Made by a program: the position numbers and the translations under genes
Source of the DNA: Petaurus breviceps papuanus
Taxonomy: Eukaryota; Chordata; Mammalia; Diprotodontia; Petauridae
Assembly (NCBI GenBank): GCA_028583685.1
Contig: JAMXIF010000042.1
Span: 24,718,662-24,782,661, forward strand
DNA: 64,000 nt
Reading direction: 5' to 3'
Shown: positions 37,518 through 49,368 of the stretch, piece by piece
Layout of the letters: each line of letters opens with the position of its first letter
Numbering within the stretch: the stretch's first letter is position 1
The notes under the pieces: generated by a model
What the model saw: the letters and a program-made list of their open reading frames with translations, nothing else
What the model was told of the DNA's origin: nothing
The model's database searches: none

Positions 37518-37675
37518 GGGGCAGCCAGGTAGGACAGCAAGTAAGAGCACCGGCTCCAGTGTCGGGATGACCTGGGTTCAAATCTGGGCTCAGATGCTTA
37601 GTACCACACACAGAAATAACTGGCCATGTAACCTTGAGCAAGTTACTTAACCCCGATTGCTTAAAAAAAAAAAAA
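37518..37675 (+). mobile_element. CORE-SINE (GGCCAGGTAGC type)
   Basis: Head 'GGGGCAGCCAGGTAGGACAG', 'CCCCGATTGCTT' end and an A tail. Flanked by GACTTATAAG (37506-37515) and GAGTTATAAG (37676-37685). Confidence 0.93.
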
Positions 37676-37685
37676 GAGTTATAAG

Positions 37686-38960
37686 CAAAGAATACACAAA
37701 TAACAGTGCAATGTTTCTAAACTATAAGAACTAAAAAAAAGGAAGATATGAATTAAACAGTGTAAACAGTTATTTGATAACTCAGTAAGATACTTTGCAC
37801 TATATATGTAAGGCTATGGTTTTATAATTCTACACTCCTGCAAAAAAAAAAAAAACTTCATTTCATATTTTGACCAGTATGCAATTGTCAGATTTTCTAC
37901 ATTTTGACATTCATCTTAGTAAGAAATCCTTCTAGGAACTCTGCTTGTCATATTTTTAGCAGCCTTTAATACTTTTATGGCTTTGCAATGTTCTTTAATG
38001 ACAGAGGTTAAAGCCTATGAGTTAATGCCTTGCTTAGAGAGATGTCTACAAATAGAGTTTCCATGTCCAAGCCAATATTTAGTATTCTTGAAATCTCAAA
38101 CAGCTTCCACATTCCCTCTCACTGCATTTAGTTTGGCCCTTACAGCCCTGTGTTGTATTACATGATTTTTAAAAGACTTTCCCACCTACCTATACTATGG
38201 GGTGATTAAAACTGAAAAGACTGGCAACAGACTGTCTGCTGTCTGAAAACCAGCCAAACTAAGAGTAAAGGCTTATTATTACCAGAAGGTTGACCATGAG
38301 GTAAACTAGTCAATCAATTAGTTTGGTCATAGCAGCTGATGAAACCAATGCTAATGACCATCAGTCTTATGTGGGTTCCTTTTGCTTCCATAGTGATAGA
38401 ATTGGTACTCCCTTTCATGTTTAATATTTGCCTTCTAACTAACAAGCTAATACATAGCTAGTGAAAATGAACCATGCCCACCTTGACAGTTTCGTTATAA
38501 ATGAAACCAGAATACATTAAAAAGTTGCAGTTGTATGGTATGATTGACAGGTGTGTACCTCAACAATGTGTAGAGGGGAGCTAAAAAACAGAAAAAGTTT
38601 TAACCTTTGCTGGCCACTGATACCTAGTAAAGATAGGAATGAGAGAGAGAGTCAGAAATAATAACCTGGCCCACAGGCTTGGTTTTATCTTTTTTTTTTT
38701 ATCTACTCATCCCTTATCTGCAGGGGAGGGCAGAGGGAAGAGGTTTTAGAGTTAAGATACTGAACTCCCAGACCATAAGTGCCTTGGCTGTTTGTTAGGA
38801 GAACAGCCTTTAGGGCAAACATTGATTCGATATAGTCCAGCTATGAAAGACAAATTGGGAAGCATAAGGAATGCCCACCCTAAGCTAAAATGATGTCTGT
38901 AGTGGATAGACCAATGCTACTCTGATCAGGAAGTTTTTATTTCATGTTTAAAAGTTTGTT
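37686..38960. other. Unassigned intergenic sequence
   Basis: No coding or repeat identity recognised apart from A and T runs. Confidence 0.4.
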
Positions 38961-38963
38961 AAT

Positions 38964-39132
38964 GGGGTGGCTAGGTGGCACAGTGAATAATTCAGAACAC
39001 CAGTCCTGGAGTCAGGAGGACCTGAGTTCAAATCCAGCCTCAGACACTTAATACTAGCTGTCTGACCTTGGGCAAGTCACTTAACCCCAATTACCCTGTT
39101 TTCCCCCCTCCAAAAAGCAAAAAACAAAAAAG
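38964..39132 (+). mobile_element. CORE-SINE (A-tailed type)
   Basis: 'GGGGTGGCTAGGTGGCACAG' head, 'TTGGGCAAGTCACTTAACCC' core, pyrimidine stretch and A-rich tail. Confidence 0.92.
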
Positions 39133-39899
39133 ACAGGACACTTCTTGAGGGGAAAAAAGTACTGAGGTATTCTCCCAGTCCCCATCTCCCCACCCCCATC
39201 CCCAATTCCTGGTCAGATTGTTGCTGTTTTTCTTCTAAAGGAAGCAGAAACTGTAAAAAGGTTCAGATATTTGGACTAAAAAAGCATGACAGAGCCTACT
39301 CTTCCCATGAAGAAGACAAAAATTCTTGGAGAAGAAGAAAGCAAAGAAAAGATCTTCAAATTTGTCGAGTGGAACAGTGGCTGACAGAGACCATGTTTTC
39401 AGCACAGCAGTATCAGACAGAGACAACCTACTTGGATAAAACTTTGTGTAGACCATAATATACCCAGCAGAGATCAATAGAGAACAGGCCCAGTGGAAGT
39501 AGTGTGATGACATCACCAGAAAACATTGGGGGCCCTGTATGATAAAGCTTAAGATGCCTTTCTACATGTATATCCTGGCTACAGGTATTTACTACCCATT
39601 TGCTTTTCTACAAGTATTCCCAGACCACTATGTCCTCCAGTAGTGTATCTGGGTATACATATGTAGGGACATACATATTCCCTGTATGTATTCATACTTA
39701 CTGTTGATAGAGTATATACTTGTGGAAGATTAAGCATCTCAAGGGAAATAACGGGGAAAAAAGTGGAGAGGAAGGTAAGGGACTAGTTCCAGATGTCAAA
39801 CTATAAAGAAGTAGTCAAAATTATTCAGTACTGGTTAAGAAACAGTGGCCAATCAGTGGAACAGATTGGGCATAAACTTTATAGATTCAAATGAACTCA

Positions 39900-40738
39900 G
39901 TAGCATTATATTTGATAATCCTAATACTTTGACTGTTGGGATAAGAATTAACTATTCAACAAAACCTACTAAGAAAACTGGAAAAGAGCCTCCGAGAAAC
40001 AAAATATAGAACAAAAGATCCTGTATCATATACCAGGAGAAGTTACAAGTGGATACATGACTTAGATATAAAGGGCAACATCACAACAGATTAGAGGAGA
40101 AAGGAAGAAATTACTTTTCACAGCTATGGATAAGGGAAGATATTAAGACCCAAGAAAAGGATAGAGAGGATTAGAGAAGGATAAAATGGATAGTTTTGAT
40201 TATGTAAAATTTAAAAGTTTTTGTGCAAACAAAACCAAAGCAGTTAAAATTGGAAGGAAATCACAACTAGAGAAATATATTTGCAATAAGTTTCTTTGAT
40301 AAAGGTCTCATTTCCAAGATATGTAAGAGACTGATTAAAATCTGTAATAAAAAGAGTCATTACCCAATTGATAAAATGGTCAAAGGTTAGTAACAGGCAG
40401 TTTTCACATGAAAAAAGTCAAATTATCAATAACCACATAGGGAAAAATGCTCCCATTTACTAATAATTCAAGAAATGCAAATTAAAGTAACTTTGAGATT
40501 CTCCATTAGTCCCATCAAATTGGCAAAGTTGACACAAAATGGAAAATGACTATTGTTGGAGAGCCTGTGGAAACAGATAAAATAGTTTACTATTGGTTGC
40601 CATTCTAGAAAGCATTTTGGAACTGTGTCCTAAAAACTATTAAACTGTGTATGTCCTTTGACCTAGTAATACTGCTACAAGGTCAATCCCAAGGTAACAA
40701 CCACAAAAAAAGGAGTTTATAAAAATTCACTTGGGAAA
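39900..40738 (+). mobile_element. L1 ORF2, C-terminal part
   Basis: Ordered ORF2 text: 'AAAAGTTTTTGTGCAAACAA', 'GTCTCATTTCCAAGATATGT', 'ACTAATAATTCAAGAAATGC', 'AAATTGGCAAAGTTGACACA' and 'GTCCTTTGACCTAGTAATAC'. Frame broken throughout. Confidence 0.82.
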
Positions 40739-40739
40739 A

Positions 40740-42530
40740 CAAACCTTCATAAAACAAGAGACATAGATAATCTCACCAAAGAGCTTGATGTAAGACTCAG
40801 CTAAGCAGATCAACCTAAGAATATTTCTCAGTGAAATTTAGGAGGGAAAGTAGATGTGAAATGGAACAGATTTGCCAGCATTTCTATATAGTGAAATATT
40901 TTCATCAACAGTCCTTGTGGACCTTCCACATTTGGACTTTATCTCCTTAGTACCCAATGAACTATACAAAGAAGAGGAATGGTACTTAGGAAGACGAAAG
41001 AAGGATGGAATGGGGTGATTTTGGGTCAGAAGAAGTTTAGAATAAATTCACGTTTTAGGTGACACAATTTTAAAGACACTTAGGGATTGATTTTTTACCA
41101 TTTCTCAGATAGGAAGATTCCAAAGACATGGAAAGAATCACTGACTTTTTTTTTTTAATGAGCAAGAAGACATTAGCAACTACTGATCATTATGTCTAAA
41201 ATTGTTATTAGTCTATGTGTGTATTGAGAATGTATCCTTAAAGACAACAGAACAAGGCAGGATTTTTACAGGTAACTATTTTGGAGGGTCATACAAATAT
41301 GTTAGAGATGTATAGTAAAAAAAAAAAATAAGCATTTGACCTGATAGAACCGAATACAGCCTTAAAGTTTCTTCTCAAAGAAAATACCTCCTATTCAGGC
41401 TAAAATCATACAAGAGTCTATAATACTCAGTAACTGTGATAATTTTGTTTAACAATCAACATCAAGTGAGTTATAAAACAAGGAGATATATGTTCACATA
41501 AGGTGGTTGAGAGTCATCATAAAATCCTAAACAGAGTCCAAGTAGTAAAGGTGACCTCTATCATTATTAAATTTTTCTGAATATTCTTGTTTGCAAATAA
41601 TTTTGCTAATTTCATCAAAGCCTGGAAAGCTACAAAGACTGCTCAGTGAAGTTTAATTGAGATAGATCAGCTTAATCATCTGCACCGGAAAAACAGAGGA
41701 TAAAAATGCATATTGCTGAGATTATGACATTGGTTGCATGGGCAGCATAATAAGTCCATTAACAACACATAATCTTGAATAGTTACTACAGATGGACAAT
41801 GTGTTAGGCTCAGAACTGAATGGGAAGAGATTTATCTGAGTCTCATTTGCATATTACACACTTTTGATGAAAAAATGCTGTTTGTTCACTGTGGCAAAAT
41901 CCATAGTTTAACCCTTCAGTGTTAAAAGTTAAGATATTACATGACTGTGAGTCTCATGACTTCAGAAAAACAAAATTTCCGGTAACCTATAGGGCAGTGG
42001 AAGGATACATGGTACCTGTAAACTGATTGAAGCATATTATCACTGATGGTGTGTATGTAATAAATAGTATAAAAACAGCCTGCAAGGTTCTCAAGTGTGG
42101 CCTGTACCAGATTAAAATGTAATTGAGAAATTTTTTTATTAAAAATAAAAAACAATAGAACATAAATAGTGTTAATATGCAGCTTTCTAAGTCAATATGC
42201 AGCTAGCAGAGATGCTTATATATAGTCTTGTGGCCCCCGGTTCTATTTGAGTTTGATACCATGGGTATAAAGCATATCAAGAAGAACATCTATCACCTGA
42301 AGAGAAAGTGAGTTAGTCATGTATTGAGAGACCAGGATAATCGATGAATGGCCAATTGTAGCACTGGTATCCATAATATATTTAAAAACAACAGCAGCTA
42401 GATTTCCCCTTCTCTTATAAAGGCTCTCAGTAGGCTGGTCACAGAGAATAAGAAGGCGTGGAAAAGTCGCCATCTTTACAGGTGGGAGGACATTATGAGC
42501 GTGATGAAGTGTGGATGAATAATTTCTTTG
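40740..42530 (+). mobile_element. RTE-class LINE, eroded reverse transcriptase and C-terminal region
   Basis: Translating pieces gives RTE-like blocks in the right order: 'NKAG' with 'EGHTN' (QAGFRPG...T.D region), 'LFNNQHQVSYKTRRYMFT' (LFNNPIKIPVKRGVRQGD region), 'DNVLGSELNGKRF' (..D..LGPELNRR) and 'VSHVLRDQDNR' (GHVxRxxDNRW, C-terminal). Many stops and frameshifts, so long dead. It is interrupted by the hAT-like element 42085-42268. RTE elements are thought to mobilise the SINEs at 55093 and 57264, which share an RTE-type 3' tail. Confidence 0.75.
42085..42268 (+). mobile_element. hAT-like non-autonomous DNA element, copy 2
   Basis: Shares 'AACAATAGAACATAAATAGT' and 'TTCTATTTGAGTTTGATACC' with the copies at 22786 and 45448. 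Nested in the RTE LINE. Confidence 0.65.
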
Positions 42531-42597
42531 AATGAAGAAGAAGACAGTACTACAAAATAATTAATAGGATCTGATTGGTGTCTGGATCTAAGGAATA

Positions 42598-43035
42598 CAT
42601 CTATCTAGTGTGGTAGCAGGAGCACTGGGTTTGGAGATGGAGGACTTGGGGTCACATTCTGTTACTACAATTTACTTTGTATGTGACCCAGATAAGCCAA
42701 CCTCTCCGGGTTTCAGTTTCCTCAGTTGTAAATTGAAGGAGTTGGGCTAGATGACCACTGATGTAGCTAGGTAGCGTAGGACTGGGCCTAGAGTCAGGAA
42801 GACCCAAATTCAAATCCCACTTCAGACATTAATTAACTGTATAACCCTAGGCAAGTCATTTAGTCTCTGTCTGCTTTGGTTTTCCCAACTGTAAATTGGG
42901 AATAATAACAATGATAATAGCACCTACTTCATCTGTTATGGGGATCAGTGAAATAAGACTTGGAAAATGCCTGGCATAGTCCCTCCCTCTGACTCCCCTC
43001 CTTCCAGAATGAAATCTGTGATCTTATGCTAAATG
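42598..43035 (+). repeat. MIR split by a second CORE-SINE
   Basis: Outer MIR: 'GAGCACTGGGTTTGGAGATG' to 'GGCTAGATGACCACTGATG', resuming 'CCTTCCAGAATGAAATCTGT'. Inner SINE about 42762-42985: 'TAGCTAGGTAGCGTAGGACT' head, 'AGGCAAGTCATTTAGTCTCT' core and 'GCCTGGCATAGT' tail. Confidence 0.7.
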
Positions 43036-43084
43036 ACTCCAAGATTTCAAAATTTAAAAAATATTAGTGCCATTAATGGAAACG

Positions 43085-43680
43085 GAGAAGGTAGAGAGGG
43101 ACCATAAGAAATGGTGAAATAGACAATGTCAGAGGAAATTAGAAAGATTTTTATGAACTGACAGAATAAAGTGAACAAAATTAGAAGAACAACATATGCA
43201 GTGTCCCAAAGGTCTTAGTATAATTTAGCAAGACTTTTGGGACACTCTGTACAATGATAACAACATTATAAAGAGAAGCACAATGATAAGCCACAAACAC
43301 ACCGCTCTCTTCCTGACAGAGAGGTGGCAAGGCATTAAAATGTAGGAGACATACTTTTTGTGCATAGTCAATGTGGGAATCTGTTTTGCCAGACTATGTA
43401 GATCTATACTGAGAGATTTGTTTTTGGATTTTAAAAAATGCTCAACTACAGGGAGGGTAATGAGGACAGATTAATTTTAAAAAATGCTTGATACATGAAA
43501 AATAAAAATGAGCTAAAAAAAACCTATCAGCGGAGGGAATTTCCACATTGGCAACATAAAGAACATATATATTTTTTTAAGTTAGGGAGGAAAGCTGCTT
43601 TGTATGATAGAAGAAAAGAAGAATTCAATTTTATATATGTGGAATTTGAAGAAATGATGTAGCCAAATTAAAATACACCC
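43085..43680 (+). mobile_element. L1 3' end with a MITE inside
   Basis: 'TTATGAACTGACAGAATAAA' and 'GAACAAAATTAGAAGAACAA' (end of ORF2), then, after the MITE, 'CTTCCTGACAGAGAGGTGGC' and 'GTCAATGTGGGAATCTGTTT', the marsupial L1 3' UTR order. Confidence 0.7.
43206..43256. mobile_element. Palindromic mariner-like MITE, copy 1
   Basis: Near-perfect inverted repeat of about 17 bp: AGTGTCCCAAAGGTCTT and AAGACTTTTGGGACACT, with only about 13 bases between. TA lies at each outer edge (TATGCAGTG...CTCTGTA), as for Tc1/mariner insertion. Confidence 0.75.
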
Positions 43681-45445
43681 TCTATCTCTCTGGACATTAG
43701 AACATCAAAGCTCAGAAACTCAACTTTCCAGTTTCTGGGTCGAATAATTCTCTGCAAATAATAAATGAGGACAACCTGACTGTGTTGTGGGTGATCGGTG
43801 TCTATTGGAACAAGCTGATGACATCTTTGTACAATCCAGGGGACAATATTGTCTGAAAGCAGAACGTTTGTATAAGTACAGTGTGTGCATTTCTGGTGAA
43901 GGGCTTCAGTGATTTAAACTTCTCAGCATTAGGGAAAGAGGGAAGGGAGACTGGAGAAGTCAGCTGACTTACAAGCAGCAGGGAAATGCTATAATTTTTT
44001 TTTATAAGCTGGCTTGTTGAGCTTGTTTCTCCTCTTGACCAGTTTCACAATCCTGGCAAAATAGCTCTATTTGAAGGGAAGACAGTGTCCAGGAGTGCAA
44101 AGTGCACTGGCCCTGAGTCAAGAGACCTGGCTTCAGGTCCTTTCTGGTCCTCAACAGAGTGGGGAGGTAACGCACCTTCAGTTCGGGCCAGGCTGATCAA
44201 GGCCCCAGAACAGACCCAAGAATGAATGCCCCGCTTAGCTCAAAAGCCTGAATATGTCCACAGACTCCATACCGAACAGGAATCCTTGACTGAATGCAAC
44301 AAATGGCTATAGGCTCTTTGCATAGTTCAAACTCTCAATGGAGCATGGTATTTTAGAAATTAAAAAGGCCTCAAAGATCCTTCAGTTTCACTTTTATGGG
44401 AGTGGAAATCTCTTCTACAAAATTTTTGTCAAGGGGCTGAAAACCTGCTGGAATAGGGAGTTTGTTATGCTCAGAGGTAGCCTATTACACTTCAGCACTA
44501 TTTCTCTAAGAAATTTTTCTTTTTACTGTAAGGGTAGGGTGTATGCCTCCCCACCCCATTTTAGCTATGATACTTTAACTAGGTGAGAACAGGTTTCAGT
44601 CAGTCAATCAAAAGATTTTAAGATGCATTGCACAAGAATTGTGTTCATACTAGCCACAGCCCCTGGATGGTCTAGGAATTATCAAAAACGTTAAGAAGGG
44701 AGGGTATTCTAGAAAATGAAGCAAGTGTGGAGTTCTAGCTAAATAGACTAAAAGGGAACTACTTGGGGGAAGGGAAGAAAGTGGAGAAAGGGAAGAAAAG
44801 CCTTCATCTTCAGTTTCTGCCAGGTCTCCCCCTCCTCTCCCTTTGACCAGAGGAGAATCTTCCACCGGCAAAGGATCCTGTTTTCCCATCAATGTCCTAG
44901 AACCCTTGCCAACAGCATTGGTTCCCCTTTGTGTTTTAAATGGCATCCCTGGATGCCATTTAATGATCCCCTGGATCATCTGGAGGCAATGTCTGAATTA
45001 CCAGGAGCCAATTGACAGACTAGATTCACTGACCCTACATGAAGCCCAGTAAGGGGACTACACCATGCCAAACTGGTACTTCTTGAGCACTCCAAGAATA
45101 GGAGAAAAGGAGATCAGACAGGAGCTGTGTTACTCCTTTGCCATATGTGTTCTCCAAGGTTGAGCTTTTTTGGAGGGATGTTTTAGACCAACTCTTCTTA
45201 TCATGCCACGTAGTAAATATTCCCTCATAAAAGCTTTTTAAGGCTTGCTGACTAAGTGATTCTCAGCCGATAATCTTGAGGGAAAGCACACTAGTAGGGA
45301 TGGGCAACGTCATTAGAGAATAACCAAGCTTCAGGGCTGTACCTAGAACCCTGAGGGGGAGATGTAACCAGTTTATCCCTAGGAACTTGATTCATTAGTA
45401 GGAGTGAAAGTTGGAATAGGGATCCTCAGAGCTTTTATGGGCTAC
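43681..45445. other. Mostly unassigned intergenic sequence
   Basis: A MIR-head trace near 44090-44160. The rest is unrecognised. Open frames of 69-109 codons near 44650-45050 show no family resemblance. Confidence 0.4.
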
Positions 45446-45447
45446 AA

Positions 45448-45650
45448 CTGAGGTGTTAAACACACAGCTTCTGCACTGCAGCCAATATTCTCCCTGTATT
45501 AGATGAAAATATAATTGGGAAATATTTAACAAAATAAATAAAAATACAGCAGAGCATAGATAATGTTAGGATGTGGTTTTCTCAGTCAGCATGGGTCTGT
45601 AGGGATCCATATGTATGGTTTAATGACCCAGTTTCTACTTGAGTATGCAA
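45448..45650 (+). mobile_element. hAT-like non-autonomous DNA element, copy 3
   Basis: 'GGTGTTAAACACACAGCTTC' left end, 'GGGAAATATTTAACAAAATA' body, 'TTTCTACTTGAGTATG' right end. It carries extra sequence after the left end compared with copy 1. Confidence 0.65.
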
Positions 45651-45699
45651 ACAAGCAAGGGAGTCCCTGCCTTTAAGTAACTTTCTACTATGCCATCTA

Positions 45700-45775
45700 A
45701 CTAGTGAAATAAAGGGGTTGAACTAAATGATCTTTGAGGTTCTTTCCCTTTTAAATCTATGAACCTATGATTACT
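45700..45775 (+). repeat. MIR variant tail
   Basis: 'GGGGTTGAACTAAATGATCT' and 'AATCTATGAACCTATGATTA'. Confidence 0.7.
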
Positions 45776-46499
45776 AACTCCTAGCTGTTCTTTGAAGTCT
45801 TTCTGCATTGTTCTGCATTTCAGGTGTTCGTTTCCAGATTCTAGACTATAGGAAATTGAATAATATTTGTTTCATGTGCTAATGCTTCAAGACTCATCGT
45901 AAAGTTTTGGTAAGTAGAAAAATGTAAAATTATATCAAAATTTTAAATATTTAAAACATTTACCTATGGTTTACACAGCACAGAAGAATTCATATAGAAT
46001 ACATACTTAAAGCAGTCTTGTCTCTTCCTTTGCATTTTCCAGCATTTTCCCCACCAGATTACCCTGATGGTGACAGACATGAAATGCAAAGGATAAGTGA
46101 ATTGCCTACAACCTTTAATGTAAAAGGAAAGGCAATGAAATTGTAGCTGCTCAGGTAAAGGGTCTTTCCGTAAGTTAGAGAACAGAACTCACCCACTTTT
46201 TTGTATATGCAGAGATTAGAGGCTGCAGCTTCCTGGATTTCACAGACCTGAATGATCTCAGCCTGAGAAAAAGATTGATATAGCTTGGTAGAATGCTGAG
46301 CATTAATTTAGAAAATAAAAATCACTTCTGACCTTGAGTTCTTTGAGTGCTAACTTAGACACCAGCAGCCTATGGGTGGTGGTGAAAGGTTTTTACTCCT
46401 TTCTTCCATTGATTTTGAGAGTAGAACACAGAAATGTGATCTCCTAGAGGGTCACTTAGGTGTGCTGAGATGATGGGAATGTGTGATAAGTGGATGTTT

Positions 46500-47560
46500 T
46501 TCACAGTGTCACCAACCTGAGTGAGCAACATCTTATAATATTCCTTTTCAGTTGTTTTGTGATTATTCTTTATTCATGTTGTTATAGTCTATTCACATTG
46601 TATATGTTGTTTTCTTAGCTCTCCTTAATTCACTTGATATCAATCAATAAACTTTTTAATTCATATAAGTGTTTCCATGAATTACATTCATCTACCACAA
46701 TTTGTTTGTTCCATTCCCCAGTCAATGGAATCCAGTTCTTTGTTGCCATAAAAAGTACTGTTGTAAATATTTTGGTGTATTTTGGCTTTCTCTCTATCAA
46801 TGATCTCCTTGAGGTACATTCCTAAAGTGAAATTTCTAGGTAATATGGTATATATTTTAGCTACTTTATTTGCATAATACCAAATTGCTTCCCCAAATTG
46901 TCATACCATCTCACAGTTTTACCAACTGGTGTGCCTGTCTTTCTACAAATCCTCCAACATTAATTATTCCTATCTTTTGTCAGCTTTGCCAGTTTTCTGG
47001 ATATAAAATAAAATCTCAGCATTCATTTGATTTACATTTTTCTTATTAGTGACTTGGAATATACTTTCATGTAGTTGTTAATCGTTTGCAATTTTTCTTT
47101 TGAGAACTAGTTATTCATTATCCTTTGACCATGTATTTATTGGGAAATGGCTTCTAGAGCTATACATTTCTGTTAGCTATCCTCATTATCTTAGATACGA
47201 AACACCTTTCTGAGAAATTTGATAAAAAATTTTTTTTTCCTCCTTTCCACTTCTTCCTTTTTTATCCCTAATGCATTAATTTTGTTTGAGAAGAATAGCT
47301 TCTTTTTTTTTTTTTTAAAGCAATCAGGGTTAAGTAACTTGCTCAAGGTTACACGGCCAGTTATTTCTTGGTGTGGTGCTGAGTATCTGAGCCCAGATTT
47401 GATCCAGGTCATCCCGACACTGGAGCCGGTGCTCTTACTCGCTGAGCCATCTGGCCGCCCCTGAGATGAATAGATTTTTAATGGGAAATGGAAGCATGAG
47501 TTGATTTTGTTAAATTTATTTCAAATCAAATCAATAAGCATTTATTAAGTTCTTCTATGT
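46500..47560 (-). mobile_element. L1 ORF2 3' region, antisense, split by a SINE
   Basis: 'CCATTCCCCAGTCAATGGAA', 'TTGTTGCCATAAAAAGTACT', 'TCCTCCAACATTAATTATTC' and 'TCCTTTGACCATGTATTTAT' are reverse-strand L1. A SINE lies at 47299-47462. Confidence 0.78.
47299..47462 (-). mobile_element. CORE-SINE (GGCCAGGTAGC type), antisense
   Basis: T run, 'GGGTTAAGTAACTTGCTCAA', and head reverse 'GAGCCATCTGGCCGCCCC'. Flanked by GAGAAGAATAG (47288-47298) and GAGATGAATAG (47463-47473). Confidence 0.93.
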
Positions 47561-47670
47561 GCCAGGCACTATCCTAAGCATGAGAAATACAAATACAAGC
47601 CAAAAGAATGATAATCCCTATTCTCAAGGAGCTTAAATTCTAATATGGGAAGATAACATAAAAGAGAGCT
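47525..47670 (+). repeat. Dispersed 'CATTTATTAAG' repeat
   Basis: 'ATAAGCATTTATTAAGTTCT', 'ATGTGCCAGGCACTATCCTA' and 'CTCAAGGAGCTTAAATTCTA'. Best copy of this family in the window. Confidence 0.75.
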
Positions 47671-49164
47671 AAAAAACTGGGAGAATAAAGAAGGGCTGGT
47701 CTGGCACCTTCCTCAAAATGGAGGTTCTGGGACAAACTAACTCTCCAGTGGGAAAAGGGAATTTCAGGGCAGAAGGAAAAGAAAGCTGTTATGAAGTATT
47801 ATATGATCATTATGTTTACATTTTAAAACCTTGAACAAACCAAATCAAATCAAGGCAAGAGTACCCTGGAATATCACTTCCTGTCCCAGGTAGACCCAAG
47901 AGGCAGCCACATTTGTGAAAGAGGATTTGCTATAGTAGCCCATGGTTAGGCCCAGTACTTGATGGCTTATCCTGAGCTGAGCATCTGAGTATCCCAGACT
48001 GGAACTCTTGGAGGTAGATAAGCACTGATGGCCACCTGTCTACTTCTTCCAGAGCCTATGAAAGCGCAGGTGCATCAGGATAGAGAGGAAAGCTACCAAC
48101 CATACACCCTTTTTAAATGTGGGTGGACAAAGTTATTTTTCAAATGATCAGGTTTTCTCAATTTTATACATCTAGTGAAAGTATAAATTTTAAATTGTAT
48201 CTGAAGCTATCAAAAAGTTATTTTTTTTTTTGCTAGACAATTATATCATCTAGCAATTTGTCTAGAATTTGGTAGACAATTCTCACCTTCTGGAATAAAC
48301 AGTGTTCGTCTCTGGGAAGATTTTCTAATTTTTCTGGGTTTTTTTCATGGAATACACGTATGGACTATGGCATAATCCAGAACATGAGAGCTTTGGGGAA
48401 AAAGCTGGTTCATTTATGAGCTACTTAATAAGACTTCTTACCCTCATTAAGCTATTGTAGAGGCAATGGATAAAACTTGTGTACTGTGAATTTAGGAGAA
48501 CCATTTCCCCAACCTTAAAAGTCAAAGAAACAGAGCTACTACAGGGTTGTATAAATGGAGACATACATTCAGTCTATTTTATTTAACAAAAGGAGGCCAC
48601 TGATTCTATCTGGTGGAGGCCTCTACTGTTTTACAGATTTCCTGTCACCACTAGAATATTCCAAATGAAATTAGCTACTGACAAAAACATCCCCACTGGA
48701 ACAGACCTGATCAATGGCAACTCCTGAGACCCCAAGGTTAGCACCTTCTCCCCCAAATCACCTGAAAACCTATCCCTACTGCTCAGCCTCCCAAATAAGG
48801 AAATTAGGGGAGTAGACTTCTTTCGCTATTAGTGATACCACCCTAAGGCTGTGTAAATATCTCCCTTTGTCCCTTGGCATTACTATCCACTATCTATCAG
48901 CTGATTTGAATTGAATTTTCTGATCTTCTAGCTCTAATCTCTTGGATTAATTGACCTCTAGTCAAACAAACCAAGGTTGGAGGAATCCTCCAGGATGATT
49001 TTACCACCTCTGAGTCGAGGAGTTTCTCAATATCATAAAAGAATATTGTACCACAAATCCTTTTCAAAGCAAAACATTAAGGACAGCATGAATAGAAGTA
49101 TGCTCCACCACTGTGTTTTGTGTGGTTATTGACATGGCATCTGAGGAAGCTGAATCTGATGGCT
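47671..49164. other. Unassigned intergenic sequence
   Basis: No gene or clear repeat. A small cluster of AGACAATT / AATTGTCT-type inverted motifs lies near 48230-48285. Confidence 0.4.
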
Positions 49165-49312
49165 TGTCAGACTTGAGTAAGCATTTTTTTAAAGAGCCTA
49201 TTATGTGTAAGATCTTATGATAGTTACTGCGATGAAAGACAAAATTAAAAAAAACAGCAACAACCCCTATCCCCAACAAGCTTGAATTCCCCTGGAAGTA
49301 TACAACACATAA
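49165..49312 (+). repeat. Dispersed 'CATTTATTAAG' repeat, eroded
   Basis: 'GAGTAAGCATTTTTTTAAAG', 'CCTATTATGTGTAAGATCTT' and 'CCCCAACAAGCTTGAATTCC'. Confidence 0.6.
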
Positions 49313-49313
49313 A

Positions 49314-49368
49314 CAGAGTGTCCTAAAAGTCTTAGTGCACTTTAAAGACTTTGGGACAACCTGCATAT
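49314..49368. mobile_element. Palindromic mariner-like MITE, copy 2
   Basis: AGTGTCCTAAAAGTCTTAGT then AAAGACTTTGGGACAACCT, the same hairpin design as 43206-43256, with a little more divergence. Confidence 0.7.

Noticed and set aside
44650-45052. Frames of 109 and 69 codons on opposite strands
   Set aside because: They overlap in antisense, have no recognisable domain, and lie in sequence without codon bias or splice context.
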